DNA of 64,000 nucleotides from Schistosoma mansoni (taxonomy: Eukaryota > Platyhelminthes > Trematoda > Strigeidida > Schistosomatidae). The notes under the pieces were generated by a model, which worked only from the letters and a program-made list of their open reading frames with translations, was not told where the DNA came from and made no database searches. A program made the translations under genes and the position numbers. The stretch is from NCBI RefSeq assembly GCF_000237925.1, contig NC_031496.1, positions 16,638,889 through 16,702,888 of the forward strand, in the 5' to 3' direction. Of the stretch, positions 1-13,400 are shown piece by piece (the first letter of the stretch is position 1; every line of letters begins with the position of its first letter).

Positions 1-3000
1 CAGCTACAATACCATAGTTCAGATGCCGACATGAAGTCATTAAAAATTTGGCATTCATCTCTGTTACCTGAGACCATATAAATCCTCTAGAATTTCTATT
101 TGAACATATTTTGTGATTTTATTATACATAATGTAGTTCATAGTTTATGCAGTAAATCTGAACGTTTTTTAATGATTAGTCGTATTATACCGTACTTGTC
201 TTTGAGATCTACGGTTCTAAACCTTATATTTTTGATGTATACCAGTCACCTACTGCCTTTATTTTTATCTGTGAACCGAAATTCCCACTAAAAGGAGTGT
301 TTCGCTGTCCAAAGACCATGTGGCAGGTGTACAGAGGTAAATCACCTATGAAAATAAATGGCCTTGTGAAGATGCAATGAACATACTATCAGCAAACAAT
401 ATATAGATCTCATAAGACGGTCCCCAAGACTTTTATACCACTCGCTTATATTACAAAAACGAAATGGGACAAGATGAAAATCGATGTGACTACCGTAAAC
501 AGCAAACAATCACACGTAAACCGTGTGATTGGTAGAAAGCTAAATGTTAGTGCGTTTCGGTTAGATCTGATGATAAGAACACAATCACTTTATCAAAAGT
601 TCTCCTTAACCCCTGGCACCAGTCGTGAAACAGTTTTAGTTATCTGTCTACTCAAAGTTGTGGATAAAATCAGTCTAGTCGAGTTTGAATGAGCACAAGT
701 TACAGTCAAAAAGACAAGCAGATATGAGTGTACATCTTCAGTTGTATGCTTCGACAGGCAAACTGAGTCTAGGAACCTTTAATACTCCCGATTATTAAGT
801 CATATTCAGATCAACTATCAAAAGAATGCATTGAAAAAGGTTCTCTGTCAAGTAAGTAAAAACCATTTTCTCAGCAATATGGTATATCTATGCTGCTTAG
901 GCGTATCAAAATTGCAGCCTGCATTGTTGACATTCCCTTTGTCCGGTTTGTTATTGCAGTTGGTGACAACATTGCATAAAAGATAGCTCAAGGTGTTTTC
1001 GTGGATTTTTATGTGTTATCATGGCGTTTTTGGAACCGTTTAAAATAAACACTGAAGTTGGTGATTGCATACAGACATTTATTTTTAGAGTATAAACGCT
1101 TATTTAGGCGTTTTTAAGGTAAATAACTGCACTGAGTGGTTGGACGACAGTACCGCCAGAGAGATGATTTATTGATGAACGTAAGACGAAGTATTGGTTT
1201 TGCGGCGAGGTCTTTTGTTCTTAAAGGTTTCTAACATTTCAGGGTTGAAATGCATCAGTGTCAGCAACAATTGTTTATGTATATAGGCTATTCGAAGCTG
1301 TCTTATCTTCCACAATAATACGCAGAGTAATCACAAAATTAACAGATGATTCAGAGACGTTGATGAAGGGATTTGACTTTTTCCTTCGTAACCGTAGTTT
1401 CTATGCTGGAAACTGGTATCAAACAAGTAAACTCCACACTTCAGTGTCTGAACTTACCGTCGAAACTTTTAAGGCTGATGTCGGTCTACATACATAGTCC
1501 ATACTCTAGAAGCTGCATTCAAGAAACGAAAAGTCAGTAATCACTTCGTAGGTTGTGATAACTGTTCATAAAATTTAAAGTGACAAAGTTGCTGGAGATC
1601 ATTCGTGATGGTCTTTGGGAGTCCAAAAAAGCTTGTTGAAAATCGAACTGACTATTATTTATACCTTATATGGAACTAAAAGCAATACAAGTATAATTAA
1701 CTAACAATTTGTAGTAGTTCAAGATTACGGTCTTTATTTATAGCCATATTTTCTTTATCCACGATTCAAAGTGCGGACTCTCCTGAAAAATGAATAGTAC
1801 AAGCAACGGATAATGTAATTCAGGCTTTTTTGCACGTCACAAGAGATAATTACACATTCAAAATCATCATGAGATGTGTTTAAATAAATTGGCTTCCATG
1901 ACACCTATCTGAGGGTCTTTATAAGCAAAGTAAATATCCATTTTGTTAGTAACGACAATAGCCAGTACTAGTTTGTTGTCCTGGTGTTGGCAGTTGCTCG
2001 ATATTGTTACTAGAATAAATCACAAGAAAATGAAGTGCTTACATTGTAAGCGGATATCATGAGTAAACGTCACCTGCAACTATCAAAATTACGCTCTTCC
2101 GAAACTCTGAGCATCTTTTAGTGAATTTTTGAATTCGTTCCATGTCAAAAACATTTGAGGTGGTATTGTCCTCCGAAAAGTATACGTTAGTTCGGTTAAA
2201 ATAGACTCAAAAGAACTTAAAGCGGTACTAATACTGAACAAATGGGCCAAAAATCATGACAGCCACAAAAGGATGCAATATATAAACCCACCTATATTTA
2301 GCCACTGGTCGACGATCAAAAAGTGCAACACTGAATTTTTCTTCAGCTGACAGACAGAAAAAAACACACAACACACATGGAAATATGTCGTACGGCGTTT
2401 CCTGAAATATACGGATTTTCCAAAAGCACACATTATACTAAGTTGAGCTAACCTACAAACGGTCCCGACATGAGGCACTGCGAATACGGAATGACCTCCT
2501 TGGGCCAAGCCGCTCAAGGTTACCGAAACGAAGAAGCGGTAATTTCATTTCCAAACTGTTGATGACCAGGATTGGCTGTTGATTTGTTACACGGTAGGCT
2601 ATGTAGTGCTCTTAAAAGATACTTTTCGGGGTTCCTTGTGGTTTCGTTGTGCATTTTTTGCACGTGATATGTTTTTAAAACTAGAGGGAACTAGTGTTTG
2701 CTCAGTATTAATTTATATACTTTTGTCACTCAATATTTACTCTAGATAAGCATATTATTGTATGGATAATCTAAGTATAGCTTCTTTTACTGAAGTAGCT
2801 TACAGAGAGTGATTTTATGTAGGTCTAGTTTAAAGCGCCTGCGTTCCGAAGCTCGACTGTGGATATTTAATCAGCTATATAGTTGGTCGACCCACCTCGA
2901 AACATCGTTAGTGTCCTATATGTTCCTTAGAATTGTCTAGGGAGAACTGCGAAAATTAAAGTGAATTAACCTACTGAGACAGGACCTATCAACGCGTTAC

Positions 3001-3360
3001 AGGGAAATAAGTTGTCTTCATCTAAAGAGAAACCAGTACTCTTGGCCTAAGCATGAATAATGCATATATAATCAGTTGTAATCCTTACTAATGAATAATA
3101 AATGACTTTTTTGAGGATACCCAGCCGCTTTCGCCTTAGAAAGTAATCAACGTCAAGTTCTGTCAAGTTGATTTGGGAGTGTATGAAATATCATACTTGT
3201 TGAATGCTAAAAAGTGTAGAACAAATTTTCAGTTTGATATTATGACTTTTTTTGTGGGTTGGCATGCGCTTTAACATCATTTTTAAGTAAACGTTGGGTT
3301 GGCTTCACCTTCAAATGCAGTGGTGTTACCAAACATAGAGGTGGATTTACTTCGTAGTCA
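1..3360. other. No recognisable gene; AT-rich intergenic sequence
   Basis: I read both strands and found only short open frames (up to 87 codons) with no family resemblance and no convincing splice context. There is no clear LINE reverse transcriptase or SINE box. The GC-richer patch near 2460-2530 on the minus strand may be a small unidentified repeat fragment. Confidence 0.5.
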
Positions 3361-5500
3361 TCTCAGTCAGTCAGTCAGTCGACAACGTAGGACCAGGCAC
3401 ATATATGCATCGGTCCAAGTTGCCATACCTCGTTAGCACAACAAGATGAACACCGGATTCATAGAAATAGTTAATTTAGTGGTGGTAGTATATAAAGAAA
3501 GGTTGTATATAAGGGTATAGTATAGGAAGGAAAAAAGTTACGAAGCAATTTTAATCTCATAGTTTAAGGGAAGATAAAGAGTGTATACACCTACGCCATT
3601 GTGATAGATTCTGAGCCATGTCACCTAGAGTCTCCAACCATTGGTTACGATGGTCACACGGACCCCAACCAGGTAGCCTGCATCTGCCAACATGGCTCAG
3701 ACTAGAAGCTAGTGACTTCAATGACTGATGCCACGTTTTGGTTTGGCCGCCCCTAACTCTCTTCCAACCATCCCCAATACTAGTCTACATTGCGCGTCGT
3801 GGTAATCGATGTTCAGGCATACGTAACACGTGGCCCAACCATCTCAGTCGATGAAAATTCATGACCTCGTCAACTGGTTTACCATCATTCCCTAATACCA
3901 TGCGTCTAACCTTACTATTACTTACCCGGTTATCCCAGCAGATGCGAGCAATATTTCTAAGACATCTGTGGTCAAATACTAGTAACCTACGAGTGTCTTC
4001 TACTCTAAATGGCCATGTTTCGCAGCCGTAAAGTAGAACAGAGCGAACTGCTGCTCAGTATACTCGTCCCTTAATTGATAGACGGATATCTTGCCTTCGC
4101 CATAGGTGACGTAAGTTGGCAAAAGCCAAACGAGCTTTTCCAATTCGTGCTGAGATTTCGTCAGACACCAACCCATTAGGAACTGACCAGACTTCCAAGA
4201 TAACTGAAGTTGTCGACTCGTTCGACTGCTTCACTCCATATCCTTAGTTCAAGTGTTGACACAGGCCAGTCCTGGAGTAACAGTTTACATTTGGATGGGG
4301 AGAAACGCATTCCAAACATCCTGGCACTGTTACTCAGTGCTACCAAAAGACTGCATTTTATCAGCGTCTTCACGAAACACGACTATGTCATCTGCATATT
4401 CTAAGTCGATAAGTGGACCTCCTGGTAGGAGATCAATCCCCGAAAATTCGTTTGATGAGAGCGCTATTTCCAGCAGTAGGTCTATGACGAATGTAAACAA
4501 AATGGAGATAGTGGACAGCCTTGACGGATACCACTTGAGGTTGTAAAATCATATGACAGTTCGCCATAAGCTCTGAGTCGACTGGTAGTATTCGAGTAAA
4601 GAGCCTTCACAAGGTTTATGTACTTCTCAGGTACACCTTTTAATGACAGACACTGCCGCAGAACCTCTCGGTCTACAGAGTCAAATGCTGCTTTCAAGTC
4701 AAGAAAAACTATCTTTGTCGGACGCCGATAAGCATATCTGTGCTCTAAAACTTGACGAATGGTGAATATGTGGTCGATACAGCCACGACCAGGTCTGAAG
4801 CCAGCCTGATTTTCTCGTGTTTGCAGTTCACGAGTCTTAGTTAGACGCCCGATAATTATTGAGGCTAGTATTTTAGATGCTATGTTAGTCAGACTAATCC
4901 CTCTATGGTTATCACAGGATGATTTTGGCCCCCTCATATATTGGGACAATCAGAGATTGTGACCAGTCAGATGGGACTACGTCCGTCTCCCAGATTTTAG
5001 CCAGAATATTCGTCAACCTAATCGCTAAAATTGGACCACCATATTTAAAGACCTCTGTAGCCAATCCATCCGGACCAGCTGCTCTTCCTCGTTTCAGATT
5101 ACTTATAGCCTTTTGAACTTCAAGTAGGGTCGGGGGGCCTACTTCAATGTTCCATTCAGGTTTTCTGGGAATAGTGGGTAGTTGTGCAGTAGCTGAAAGC
5201 CAGCTAAACTGCTCCTTAAAGTGTTCCGCCCATCGTTCTAAACGTTTGGGTTGAGAGCAGATAAGGGTTCCGTCTTTTTCCGAGATTGTCTCACTTACAC
5301 TTGACTTCTTAATTCCGGTTTCTTTTATTAGTCTGAATAGTTGCCTGGTGTTGCCTACAGCCGCTGCCTTTTCCATCTCTTTTGCTTTCGTTGCCCACCA
5401 CTGCTCACGATCGTTCCTTAGGCTTTTAGTTAACCTAGATCTAATTTGTTTACGTTCTTCGTCATGTAATACGTTCTTCGTCGTGTTCGTAGTCATCTAC
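3360..5500 (-). mobile_element. 5'-truncated RTE-type LINE (reverse transcriptase and 3' tail)
   Basis: The minus strand encodes most of a non-LTR reverse transcriptase. The frame at 5496-4912 carries the RT N-terminal region, including SNLKRGRAAGPDGLATEVFK. The frame at 4949-4482 carries CDNHRGISLTNIASKILASI, QAGFRPGRGCIDHIF, FLDLKAAFDSVDRE and SGIRQGCPLSPF (RT motifs 1 to 4). Frames at 4373-4176 continue into the thumb region. The frames overlap with a shift near 4912-4949 and another near 4480, so the copy is dead. The 3' end at about 3366 finishes in a short (TCAG)n run, as expected for an RTE tail with simple repeats. The endonuclease half is missing, which is typical 5' truncation on insertion. 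The family resembles the SR2/SR3 (Perere-3) group described in schistosomes; the exact subfamily is not determined. Confidence 0.85.
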
Positions 5501-5723
5501 ATAAATTGAATGCTTTAATCGCTCCCGGAAGCTATTGACTTAAGGACTATTCGATATATCGTGGTCAGCTCGGCGACGTTTGTACGGTGCTGAATCACAG
5601 TTTTAATTGATAGTTATAGGAGAATACGTTGACTGCATTGGTGAGACCAATTTATGGACGACGTTAAAGTGACCTTGATCATATCCACCTACTAAGACTA
5701 AATTAGGGTTATAAGCCAGTGTG

Positions 5724-6240
5724 AGGAATTCAGTCAGTCAGTCAGTTACAACGTAGAACTTCGTACGTACGTACATCAGTTCGAGTTGCCATACCACATT
5801 AGCACAGAGATGAAGTTGTCGATTCAAATCCCATATTGGTAGAAGTAGTAAGAGTATAAGTATTATGTGAAAGATAAGGGTTTGAAGATGTTATTGAAGG
5901 AGTATAATACAGTGAAATAAATTTGGAAAGAGAAAAAGGATACGGAAATGAAGAATTCAGAAGATTAGAATTTGGTAGAACACAAAGAGTGGATGCATCT
6001 TCGCCATTGCAAACGATTTTGAGCCATGTCATTCAAGGTCTCTAACCATCGATTGCTATCATTTCGCGAATCCCAACCAGGTAGTCTACACCTACCAACA
6101 TGGCCCAGTCCACTTGTCAGCGACTTCATGGATTTATGCCATGTTTTGGTCTGTCCGCCCCTAGCTTTCTTCCAACCTGCTCCTACACCATAAAGCATTG
6201 CACGTCGGGGCAGTGAGGAATTAGAGTTATGATTTGCAGT
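5724..6240 (-). mobile_element. 3' tail fragment of an RTE-type LINE
   Basis: Only the last part of the ORF and the 3' untranslated tail remain. The minus-strand frame at 6198-5965 contains ARGGQTKTWHKSMKSL and the C-terminal GRCRLPGWDSR-type segment, then the tail runs to a (TCAG)n repeat at about 5724. The tail matches that at 31645-32150 closely, including the distinctive GTAC-rich segment near 5765, so the two are copies of one subfamily. Confidence 0.8.
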
Positions 6241-6529
6241 AGATGGTTAGGATTTTCATCACGAACTGACGAACCATACCTAACGCTATTTGGCCAAGTG
6301 GACCTGTTATCATATATCTGATTGGTTCGTCCATACATTATAATCTCGTCACTGCATTAGTATGTTAAAGGATATTCGTAATCTTTTCATTTTATTTCCG
6401 ATATAGCAAATGTAAGCAGGCGAGTTAGTGCCAAATAAATATGTGAAACAGCTACAGTCTATAGCTCGGTAGGATTTTCTGTCCTTAATTAGCTATGGAA
6501 CCTTATTCCCAAAAATGACTAACCTCGTC

Positions 6530-6780
6530 GTCTGAATATTGTAAGTCAACAAGTGAACCTCCCAGTTGTAGATCAATCTTTAGAAAAATCAAACAGTGAT
6601 AGCTTAGTCTGTAAATGAATGTCTATTATAAAGATAGAAATGGGAAAGTTGAGTAACCTTTGCAAACACCATTATACTGTTAGCCATCCTAGTGACAGTT
6701 TTCCATAGGCTCTAGCTTAGTTACTATAGTATTGATAATTCAGTTTGTCTTAGTACTCACTGTCGACTGAAAACATCGAA
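6530..6780 (-). mobile_element. Old RTE-type LINE fragment (RT active-site region)
   Basis: This stretch aligns by eye with 4385-4620: the reverse complement of the YADD region, the residues following it, and the segment preceding the QGCPLSPF motif. It is far more diverged, with no usable frame, so it is an older insertion. Confidence 0.5.
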
Positions 6781-7494
6781 TGATAGTAATTAATGCAAAT
6801 TTACCGTACCGAGACCTGATAGTAATTTAGTATTGGGATATTATTATTAACTGCTTACGAGTTTATTTCTGTTGTCTTACCTTTATCAATAAGTGGTTGG
6901 TATGTTACGTATGTCTAACAACCTTCCACCTAGATATACACACCAGCGTTGAGTAGTAGGTTAAAAGAAGGATGGGAGCAGACGAACCGAAACGTACCAT
7001 CAGTTCATGAAGTTATTTACTGGGCGATGAGTCACTGGTGCTCAACTTTCATCAACTAGGTCGCAGGTTCGAACCTCGTCCAGTGCACGAATTTATACGT
7101 GGCGAATGAGCTTATGAATAAGAATTTGATACTCTCACTTTTTGAGTCACATTTGTGCATTCGTAGTTAGTTAGTTATTTTTTGATAATTGCAGTTTCCC
7201 AGGACGCACATATTCAGGATGGAAAATTTCCTTCAGAATGAAATTCCGTGTAGCTAGTATTGTTATCGGCTTTATTTATCAAAACTACTATTCTGCACAT
7301 GGTAACCTAATAAACGTAGAATTCTAACCTAATTGCTCCATTTTAGGTTGTTGCGCTTCGAACAACAGAAAATCAGCAAAAGTAAAAAGACATTACAACA
7401 CAGACATGTGTAAAACGAGGGGACGTCAAATTCTAAAGCTCCCAAATATAAAACATATGATTATATCTTCCAGAGGGTAACTCCCATCTAATTT

Positions 7495-7570
7495 TCAGCC
7501 AGTGTTGGACCTTGTACATAAGTGTTTCGACCCAAGTTGTCTCACCTCATTAACACAACAGGATAGAATC
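7495..7570 (-). mobile_element. Diverged LINE 3'-tail remnant
   Basis: About 75 bp resemble the minus-strand LINE tails at 3380-3450 and 62880-62955: an expression like 'ggacc..gtacata', then 'aagttg...ctcattaacacaacaggat'. No coding part is attached. Confidence 0.4.
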
Positions 7571-8304
7571 AGTTGTATGGAAGACAAAGCTCTCGAAATT
7601 TATGTACTGTAAGTAGTGAGCATATAAAAACGATAAACACACGGTAGAGCGATGTAGTTAAGTTTTGGGACGATGTAAATGTAATAATAGTTAGAGGCAA
7701 AATAAAGTATGAACACATCAACAATACAAATCGTTTATAGCTATGTAACATTCCTTCCAACTGTAGGGTAGCGTTTCCGATATTATTAATTTTAGGAAGT
7801 CTGCAGCTTAATATGATCCAAGCTCGATCATGAAGGGAAGCTGTACCTTGTTTTGGAATAAAGGTTCTTAGTCTTCTTCCAACCTACTCTTACTCCAATC
7901 ATGATTCCTAGTTGGGTAAAGAAGTTGCTATAAATGCGTAACACATGCCTCAATGAGCATGTTTTATTCGTTCGCCGAAACTGTAATTAAAGTGGTGTGA
8001 AACGGATAACAATTGTTTAGTTACATTTATACTTTATCTTCTAAATCTTGAGTTTAGTATCATTCTACGATTTTTATAGGGAGCAACAGCCTTTTATCAA
8101 ATGGTTTTAGTGATGACTAATGGTATTGTAATCTGTTTGCTTTCATTATTGGGGAAATATGAATTTCCAGGCATAAAAATTCCTCTCAATGTGGCTGATA
8201 GATTGAGATGAACGATTATCTGCAAATAGTTTCAGTAGACACTAATTGTTACTTGTTTATTAAATTATATTGGTTTTTCTGGTCTAGCCTACTCACTTTA
8301 ACTT

Positions 8305-8385
8305 TTAGTCAGTCACCGTTGACGTAGAACCTGACAGATCTGCGTTGGCATAAGTTGTCATACCATAGCACTTGAACACGATATT
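8305..8385 (-). mobile_element. Solo LINE 3'-tail fragment
   Basis: A short stretch starting with TCAGTCA and continuing with a version of the LINE tail (gtagaacctga..., then a diverged 'aagttgtcatacca...agcac'). It matches the 3' ends at 5724 and 31645 but has no ORF attached, so it is a very short 5'-truncated insertion. Confidence 0.45.
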
Positions 8386-8861
8386 TTAGGATTAATACAG
8401 CTAATGGCAAAACTTATCTTCCGTCACATGTAAGTAGCAGTTAGTGGGAAATCAATTGCAAACTGAAAGTTGAATATGTATCCTGATCATTTACTGTTCT
8501 TACTGCAGTATTCAATCTAATTGTTCATTAATGTCTGTAGACTAGTTCAAATGTACCTATTCTGTTGATAAATGCAACAGCTATACTTACGGTGACTCTC
8601 AAAATCTGTACTGAATTCCCATCTGACTATTCAATTTTGCCACATTGATCAGCTTAACTTGGGGTGTTTATCAAAATTGGTCTCTCGCATAGGTTTTAGA
8701 AATACATCTCTGCATGAGATTTCAGTTTCCGTTACAAAAGCCTATCGTCAGGTATGTTAGGGTTAGAAAATCTAGTCTTAACTCTTAATAATCGCAGCAT
8801 TAAGAGATCTAAAATAACACTAGTTCGAGTCGTTGGCACTCGTTACAAATGCAAAGGAAGA

Positions 8862-9060
8862 GTATTTATTTACTATTTATTTAAACACAAACATTGGTAC
8901 AAGGCACCAAATACATATGCTCCACACAAACCATTCGGTTTGCGTGAGGGCTGGAGTACTGCCCGGGCGCCCAAACTAAAGCAAGGGAAATGTTGTGTAC
9001 AAATGACTGCTAACGGGGATTCAAGAAATATATATGGTAGGGAGAGGTGAGTTAATACTG
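8862..9060 (-). mobile_element. LINE 3'-end fragment (tail type shared with 26700-26925)
   Basis: In minus orientation the fragment ends with 'ccttgtaccaatgtttgtg' followed by an ATTTA-rich run. The same tail signature occurs at 26850-26890 (plus) and 36400-36440 (plus). The GC content is clearly higher than its surroundings. Open frames here are not host genes. Confidence 0.55.
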
Positions 9061-9294
9061 CACACGATAAACTCGGTCGACACTTCTACGTAATTCATTT
9101 ACCCCACACAGGTCTATATATTTTTCGAGTTACATTGTATGCTATGGCTTGTGGTTTTACATGGCTGCTCGAAAACCGAGTGTCTTAATCATCAAATCTA
9201 GTTTTGCTTTGCTGTTGACCGTTACATGTAGATCTATTATATCAACCATGTCCTATAGTAACCAAGTGGTCACAAAAACATAAAGTTCTAATTG

Positions 9295-9920
9295 ATCCCC
9301 CGACCGTTGCTGCTACCTTGACGTGGTGGTCGGGCTTGCTTATTGTGATGAACCAATCGGGCTATAATGACAGGGACAATCGTTCCTCAAGGTCCTCCCA
9401 TGCCAGGCAGGTCGGTTAAAGTGCGGTAAGACTAAAAGTAGCAAACCCAATATCCGAAGGCGAAGTCGTACTGCTGACCGTACAGAGGTTTGACGGCAGT
9501 AAGGTGTTTCCTCCAGACAATCAGCATAACATCGATGCTGCCTTCCAACGAGGAGGTATGAGGTTAGAAAAGGTCGACCCTAAAAATGCACACCTCGCCT
9601 TATCCCACGGATATCCGTCTCCGGCGGTAAGGTCCCAACAAGTACGGAGCTAACACAAAACTACTCACGAAATGGTCGTGTGTGATAGACCTCAAACAGT
9701 TGTCTCTTGGGCACTGCGGTCACGCCCTCAGGTCACTAAGACCACTTCTAATCCATTTTTTTCAGGTACCTCTAGAAGAACCCTTCCCAGTGTAGACAAC
9801 CGGGAAGTGATAACCACCTTCATACCTTCAACAGCACTCAAGATTACTGTGTTCATAATCAATCTAATTCTTCAATTCCTATTATTTCTCTACCTCGACT
9901 TTCAACTAAACTGACTCTAG
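9295..9920 (+). mobile_element. 5' end of an RTE-type LINE (untranslated leader region)
   Basis: It begins at about 9295 with a GC-rich leader (accttgacgtggtggtcggg) that is a hallmark of 5' regions of many flatworm RTE-like LINEs. It continues to about 9920 with the segment encoding VVCDRPQTVVSWALRSR. No endonuclease or RT follows. About 270 bp further on, 3'-end sequence in the same orientation starts at about 10240, so the two may be the ends of one element that lost its middle. Confidence 0.5.
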
Positions 9921-10239
9921 TTGATCCAAATTTAGATGTTAGCTTGTTAGTAGATTAATACAGCCAATTTAAACGTACTTGCAGTGTTTACTAAAACGTG
10001 GGTTTATGAATTTATGAATCCCATATTCTGTTGAATTAGTGGTATTTATTCACCGGAAAATCCCCTATCAAACCACATCCAAAATATGTAGAGCGAATTG
10101 AGAAAAAGAAAAGGCATAAAGCGAATATACAGTTAAAATGATCTCTAAATTATGTTGTGTACATTATTTTGCGTCACTTTGGTCTAATACTTCAAAGTGA
10201 CTAGACATTCATGGCTTTTCACTCTGTCTACCTCGACGG

Positions 10240-10680
10240 GCAATATTGTCTGGTGTAAGATTGCTAGGGCTGGCTTAACCAAAGCATGGTATCGGTCTAT
10301 GAAGTCATTGATAAGTGAACTGATCCATGTGAATAGGTGTAGACTACCTGGTTGTGGCCCGTGTTATCGTCGTAACTAGTGATTATAGACTGGATAAAAT
10401 GACTCAAAATCGTTTACTACGGCACAGCTGCATCCCATATTTGTCTTCTCCCAAATTTCGAGTACCTCATAACCTTTTTTGTGTTTTTACTTCATCAGTT
10501 TATATTTTCTTAAATCGTATCTTCAATACCTAATCTTTTCAATCGCCACTGCTACTGTTACTACCTCTATTATTCTGGCATTCGGCCTGACAGTTTTATC
10601 TCTCTGTGCTAATAGGCTATGACAACTTGAACCGATGCAAATATGTACTGGGTTCTACGTTGTGACTGAATGGCTTCCCA
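10240..10680 (+). mobile_element. 3' end of an RTE-type LINE, plus orientation
   Basis: The plus strand carries a decayed version of the C-terminal segment (LTKAWYRSMKSL, then VNRCRLPGC) and the tail 'gtgctaataggctatgacaacttgaaccg'. These match the reverse complement of 5724-6200 through its whole length. It ends near 10665 without a clear (ACTG)n run. Confidence 0.65.
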
Positions 10681-10829
10681 TCCCTCTTTTGTTGTCTAGT
10701 GCTGTGTATAGGGCCTTTGTTGACAGACTCCATTCAGCACACTACTTTCATTTATAAATATAACTGTTGCTATCCTGAATAATATTTCAGAGATTATTTC
10801 AGGTTTTTGTTTTCTTACTTAAGTTTATT

Positions 10830-13400
10830 AGTCCTGTTAGGGAATAGGCCATCTACCAAGAATCTCCAAGTAGTTCTGTCGTGGGTTCTTCTTTCCTGTT
10901 GATTCCAGATGCTATTCATTCTTTTGATGTCTGAGTCCGGTTCCTAGGGCCATGTCATTTGATATACCTCTTTTCATTTTGCTTTGATGATTTCATTTTA
11001 GGGTTTTCCTTGTGATACAGTTTGATAATTTCCGGAATTTATGTCCTACCCGGCTTTAGCGTCTTTCCCCAATTTCCTATTGATCTGGGAGCTGATTTGT
11101 CTACTGCCATAGCAAGTTGTTGCTGATGGTATCCGACCACTGAGTATCTTGCGTAGACAACTGTTTATAAATGCCTTTACTTTTTGGTGATAGTGGTGGT
11201 AGTTGTCCAAGTTTCAGCTCTTTGAAATAGAACTGTTTTAAAGATGGTTTTGAAGAGTCAGACTGTGATGTTGAGTGACCGTTCTTTTGAGCTCCAGATG
11301 TTCTTCATGTACAAAGTCCGAATCATCCTGGTGCCTCCGAATTATCCACTGTATCTCTTGCTTCTTCCGAGCTGTAGAGATCTTCATGATCCAGTTAACA
11401 GCTTACAAAAAGGGAAAATGTTCATAAACATGTAATTGAACTCTATAACATCTAATATCAGTTATTGACAACTTGAACACACACACACACACAAAAATCA
11501 CTCATTCATTTATTTTCACGTTATAAACTTTCCACATGCTTCACGTCTAAGTGAATCATGTTATCCTACTTACTAAAGTCAACATCTGAATATGATTGGA
11601 TATACACAGTATAGATTTGATTTTATTGTTAAACATTATATGTTCTTTGATGATTTTGATTATTACCCCGAGAAAGTCCAAACAAGTTTGCTGGTCAAAA
11701 CGTTAGAACTATTTAAATTTCAATCTCTGAGATTATTTAAAATATAGTTTTCTCATATAATATTTTCCTGGTACTGATAATAGTGTAGTGCCTCTGTAGT
11801 TCTCACACTTTTTGAGATCCCCCTTCTTTGGTATCTCGATGACATGTTCCTCTTTCCAGTATTCCGGCACCTACCTGTTCTTCCTTACAAATCTTAAAAA
11901 AAACGTGGAACATGCTTACAGTTGCCTCCGTGTCTTTAATGCTTCAGCTTGTTTGCTGTCTGATCCTGCTGCTTTGCCACTCTTGATTTGTCTGATTACG
12001 TTGGTTTCTTTCATTGTTTGAATGGTAGCATTTGTAGATAGGTCTTGTGTTATTTCTTTGTCCGGTGGGTTCAGTGGGACTGGTCCGTTCAAGAGCTCTT
12101 CAAAGTTTTCTGTCCACATGTTTCCCTGCTCTCAGATCTCAGTGATTAGTTTTCTCTCTTTTTTCTTGATTGGTCACTTCCTTCTCTCACTGCTTTTTCT
12201 GAAGTAGTTGCTAGGTCTTCCACATATTTCCACTCATCAACTTTAATCCTCTTCTCTCATTTGTTTGCTCCCGTATATTCTGATTGTACCTTGGCTTTCT
12301 CTACTTTTGTTCATCTGTTGTTGACTAATAGCTTATTGTTTTCTGTTTCTTGAAACGTGCCTAGGCTGTTTGCAGAGGTCCGTTATTCATAATAGTGCTT
12401 CTTGGGATCCTCCACCTCCTGTCATGTTGAAGTTGTTGCTTCTTTCATCCCTTTCCAGTTTCTTTCTATAGTGATTCCCTCTTTTTTAGTAGATCTTATA
12501 AGGCTTGGGACTTGTTAGTGGGATCTATCTTAAACTCATTATGCTTTTTAGCACACCAAAGGAATGCCGTATTAAGCCTTTGCAGTGCTGCTTGTCTAAC
12601 TATTAAAGGCTTCTTTAGCTTCACTTTCAGCTTGGCCACCACCAGGTCGTAATCTGAAGCCTCATCGGCACTTCTCTTTGTTTTTATGTCCCATAAACCT
12701 TCTGAATTTCTTATTGATCTATACATAACCAATGTGTTTTTCTGTAGTGTGATTCGATGAAACCCTTACAGCCTAATGTATGCATTTATGAGGGAGAATG
12801 GTGCAGCCTATACTCATGGTAAAAGCACGTAGATCTGCGACACATCTCACTATCCTCGTCCCTTTCTCCCTGTCTATGTCACAACATGACGCCTTCATAC
12901 TCGGTGTTGTCCATCCAGACCTTGGCGTTTAAGTCTCTCATCAGGACCGTCAGGTTTTCCTGGGGACTGTCTCATGAAATTGATATTTCTTGATCTCACC
13001 GCTATTATTGGCAGGTACGTACCACTTTCTTCTTTGTTTTGAAGGATACTTTGGTGATCTAGCAGCTGTGAGTTTTCCATCCTGTGAACACTTCATGTTT
13101 CTTTGAACAGTGTATGTTAAAATTCTTATGCTTGCAGCGTGTTCTCTTCTTAATAATCAGAATACAACATCACCTCTCCCAAAGTTAGTCTTTTCCATCC
13201 AGATTGTGTCCAATGGGCTTTGCTTATCCCAATAAGGGTCAGGATATATCTCATTTTCCCCGCTATTTGAAAGGTCTTCCCGGTATCTGAACTTTTCACT
13301 TACCTATGTTAATTGTTGTTCTGGTTTTTAGGAGGGACGTCAGTCATCTGACTTTCGAAGAATGTTAGCTTTCATCGTCAGAGGTCATAACTCTTCTACA
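10830..13400 (-). mobile_element. Degenerate RTE-type LINE with endonuclease and RT remnants
   Basis: Decayed minus-strand frames fit one long LINE. The frame at 12732-12496 resembles the end of an AP endonuclease domain (KRSADEASDYDLVVAKLKVK, where the S-D-Y/H is the catalytic-histidine region). The frame at 12119-11916 resembles the RT N-terminus (VIRQIKSGKAAGSDSKQAEA). The plus-strand text at 11795-11860 is the reverse complement of the next RT block. The 3' end is near 10830, where the shared 'cctgttaggg' tail occurs. The family is the one seen at 44770-47100, which differs from the LINEs at 3360-6240. Many stops and shifts are present, and an (AC)n microsatellite lies inside at 11477-11492. 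Confidence 0.7.
11477..11492. repeat. (AC)n microsatellite
   Basis: Eight uninterrupted AC dinucleotides, inside the degenerate LINE. Confidence 0.95.

Noticed and set aside
3366-3380. (TCAG)n as a CRISPR-like or telomere-like array
   Set aside because: Only four short units at the end of a LINE; this is the LINE's tail. No CRISPR-type array of repeats and spacers exists anywhere in the window.
7020-7110. A tRNA-like B box (ggttcgaacctcg)
   Set aside because: There is no convincing A box or acceptor stem, and no second copy in the window. It may be an old SINE, but I cannot support it as a feature.
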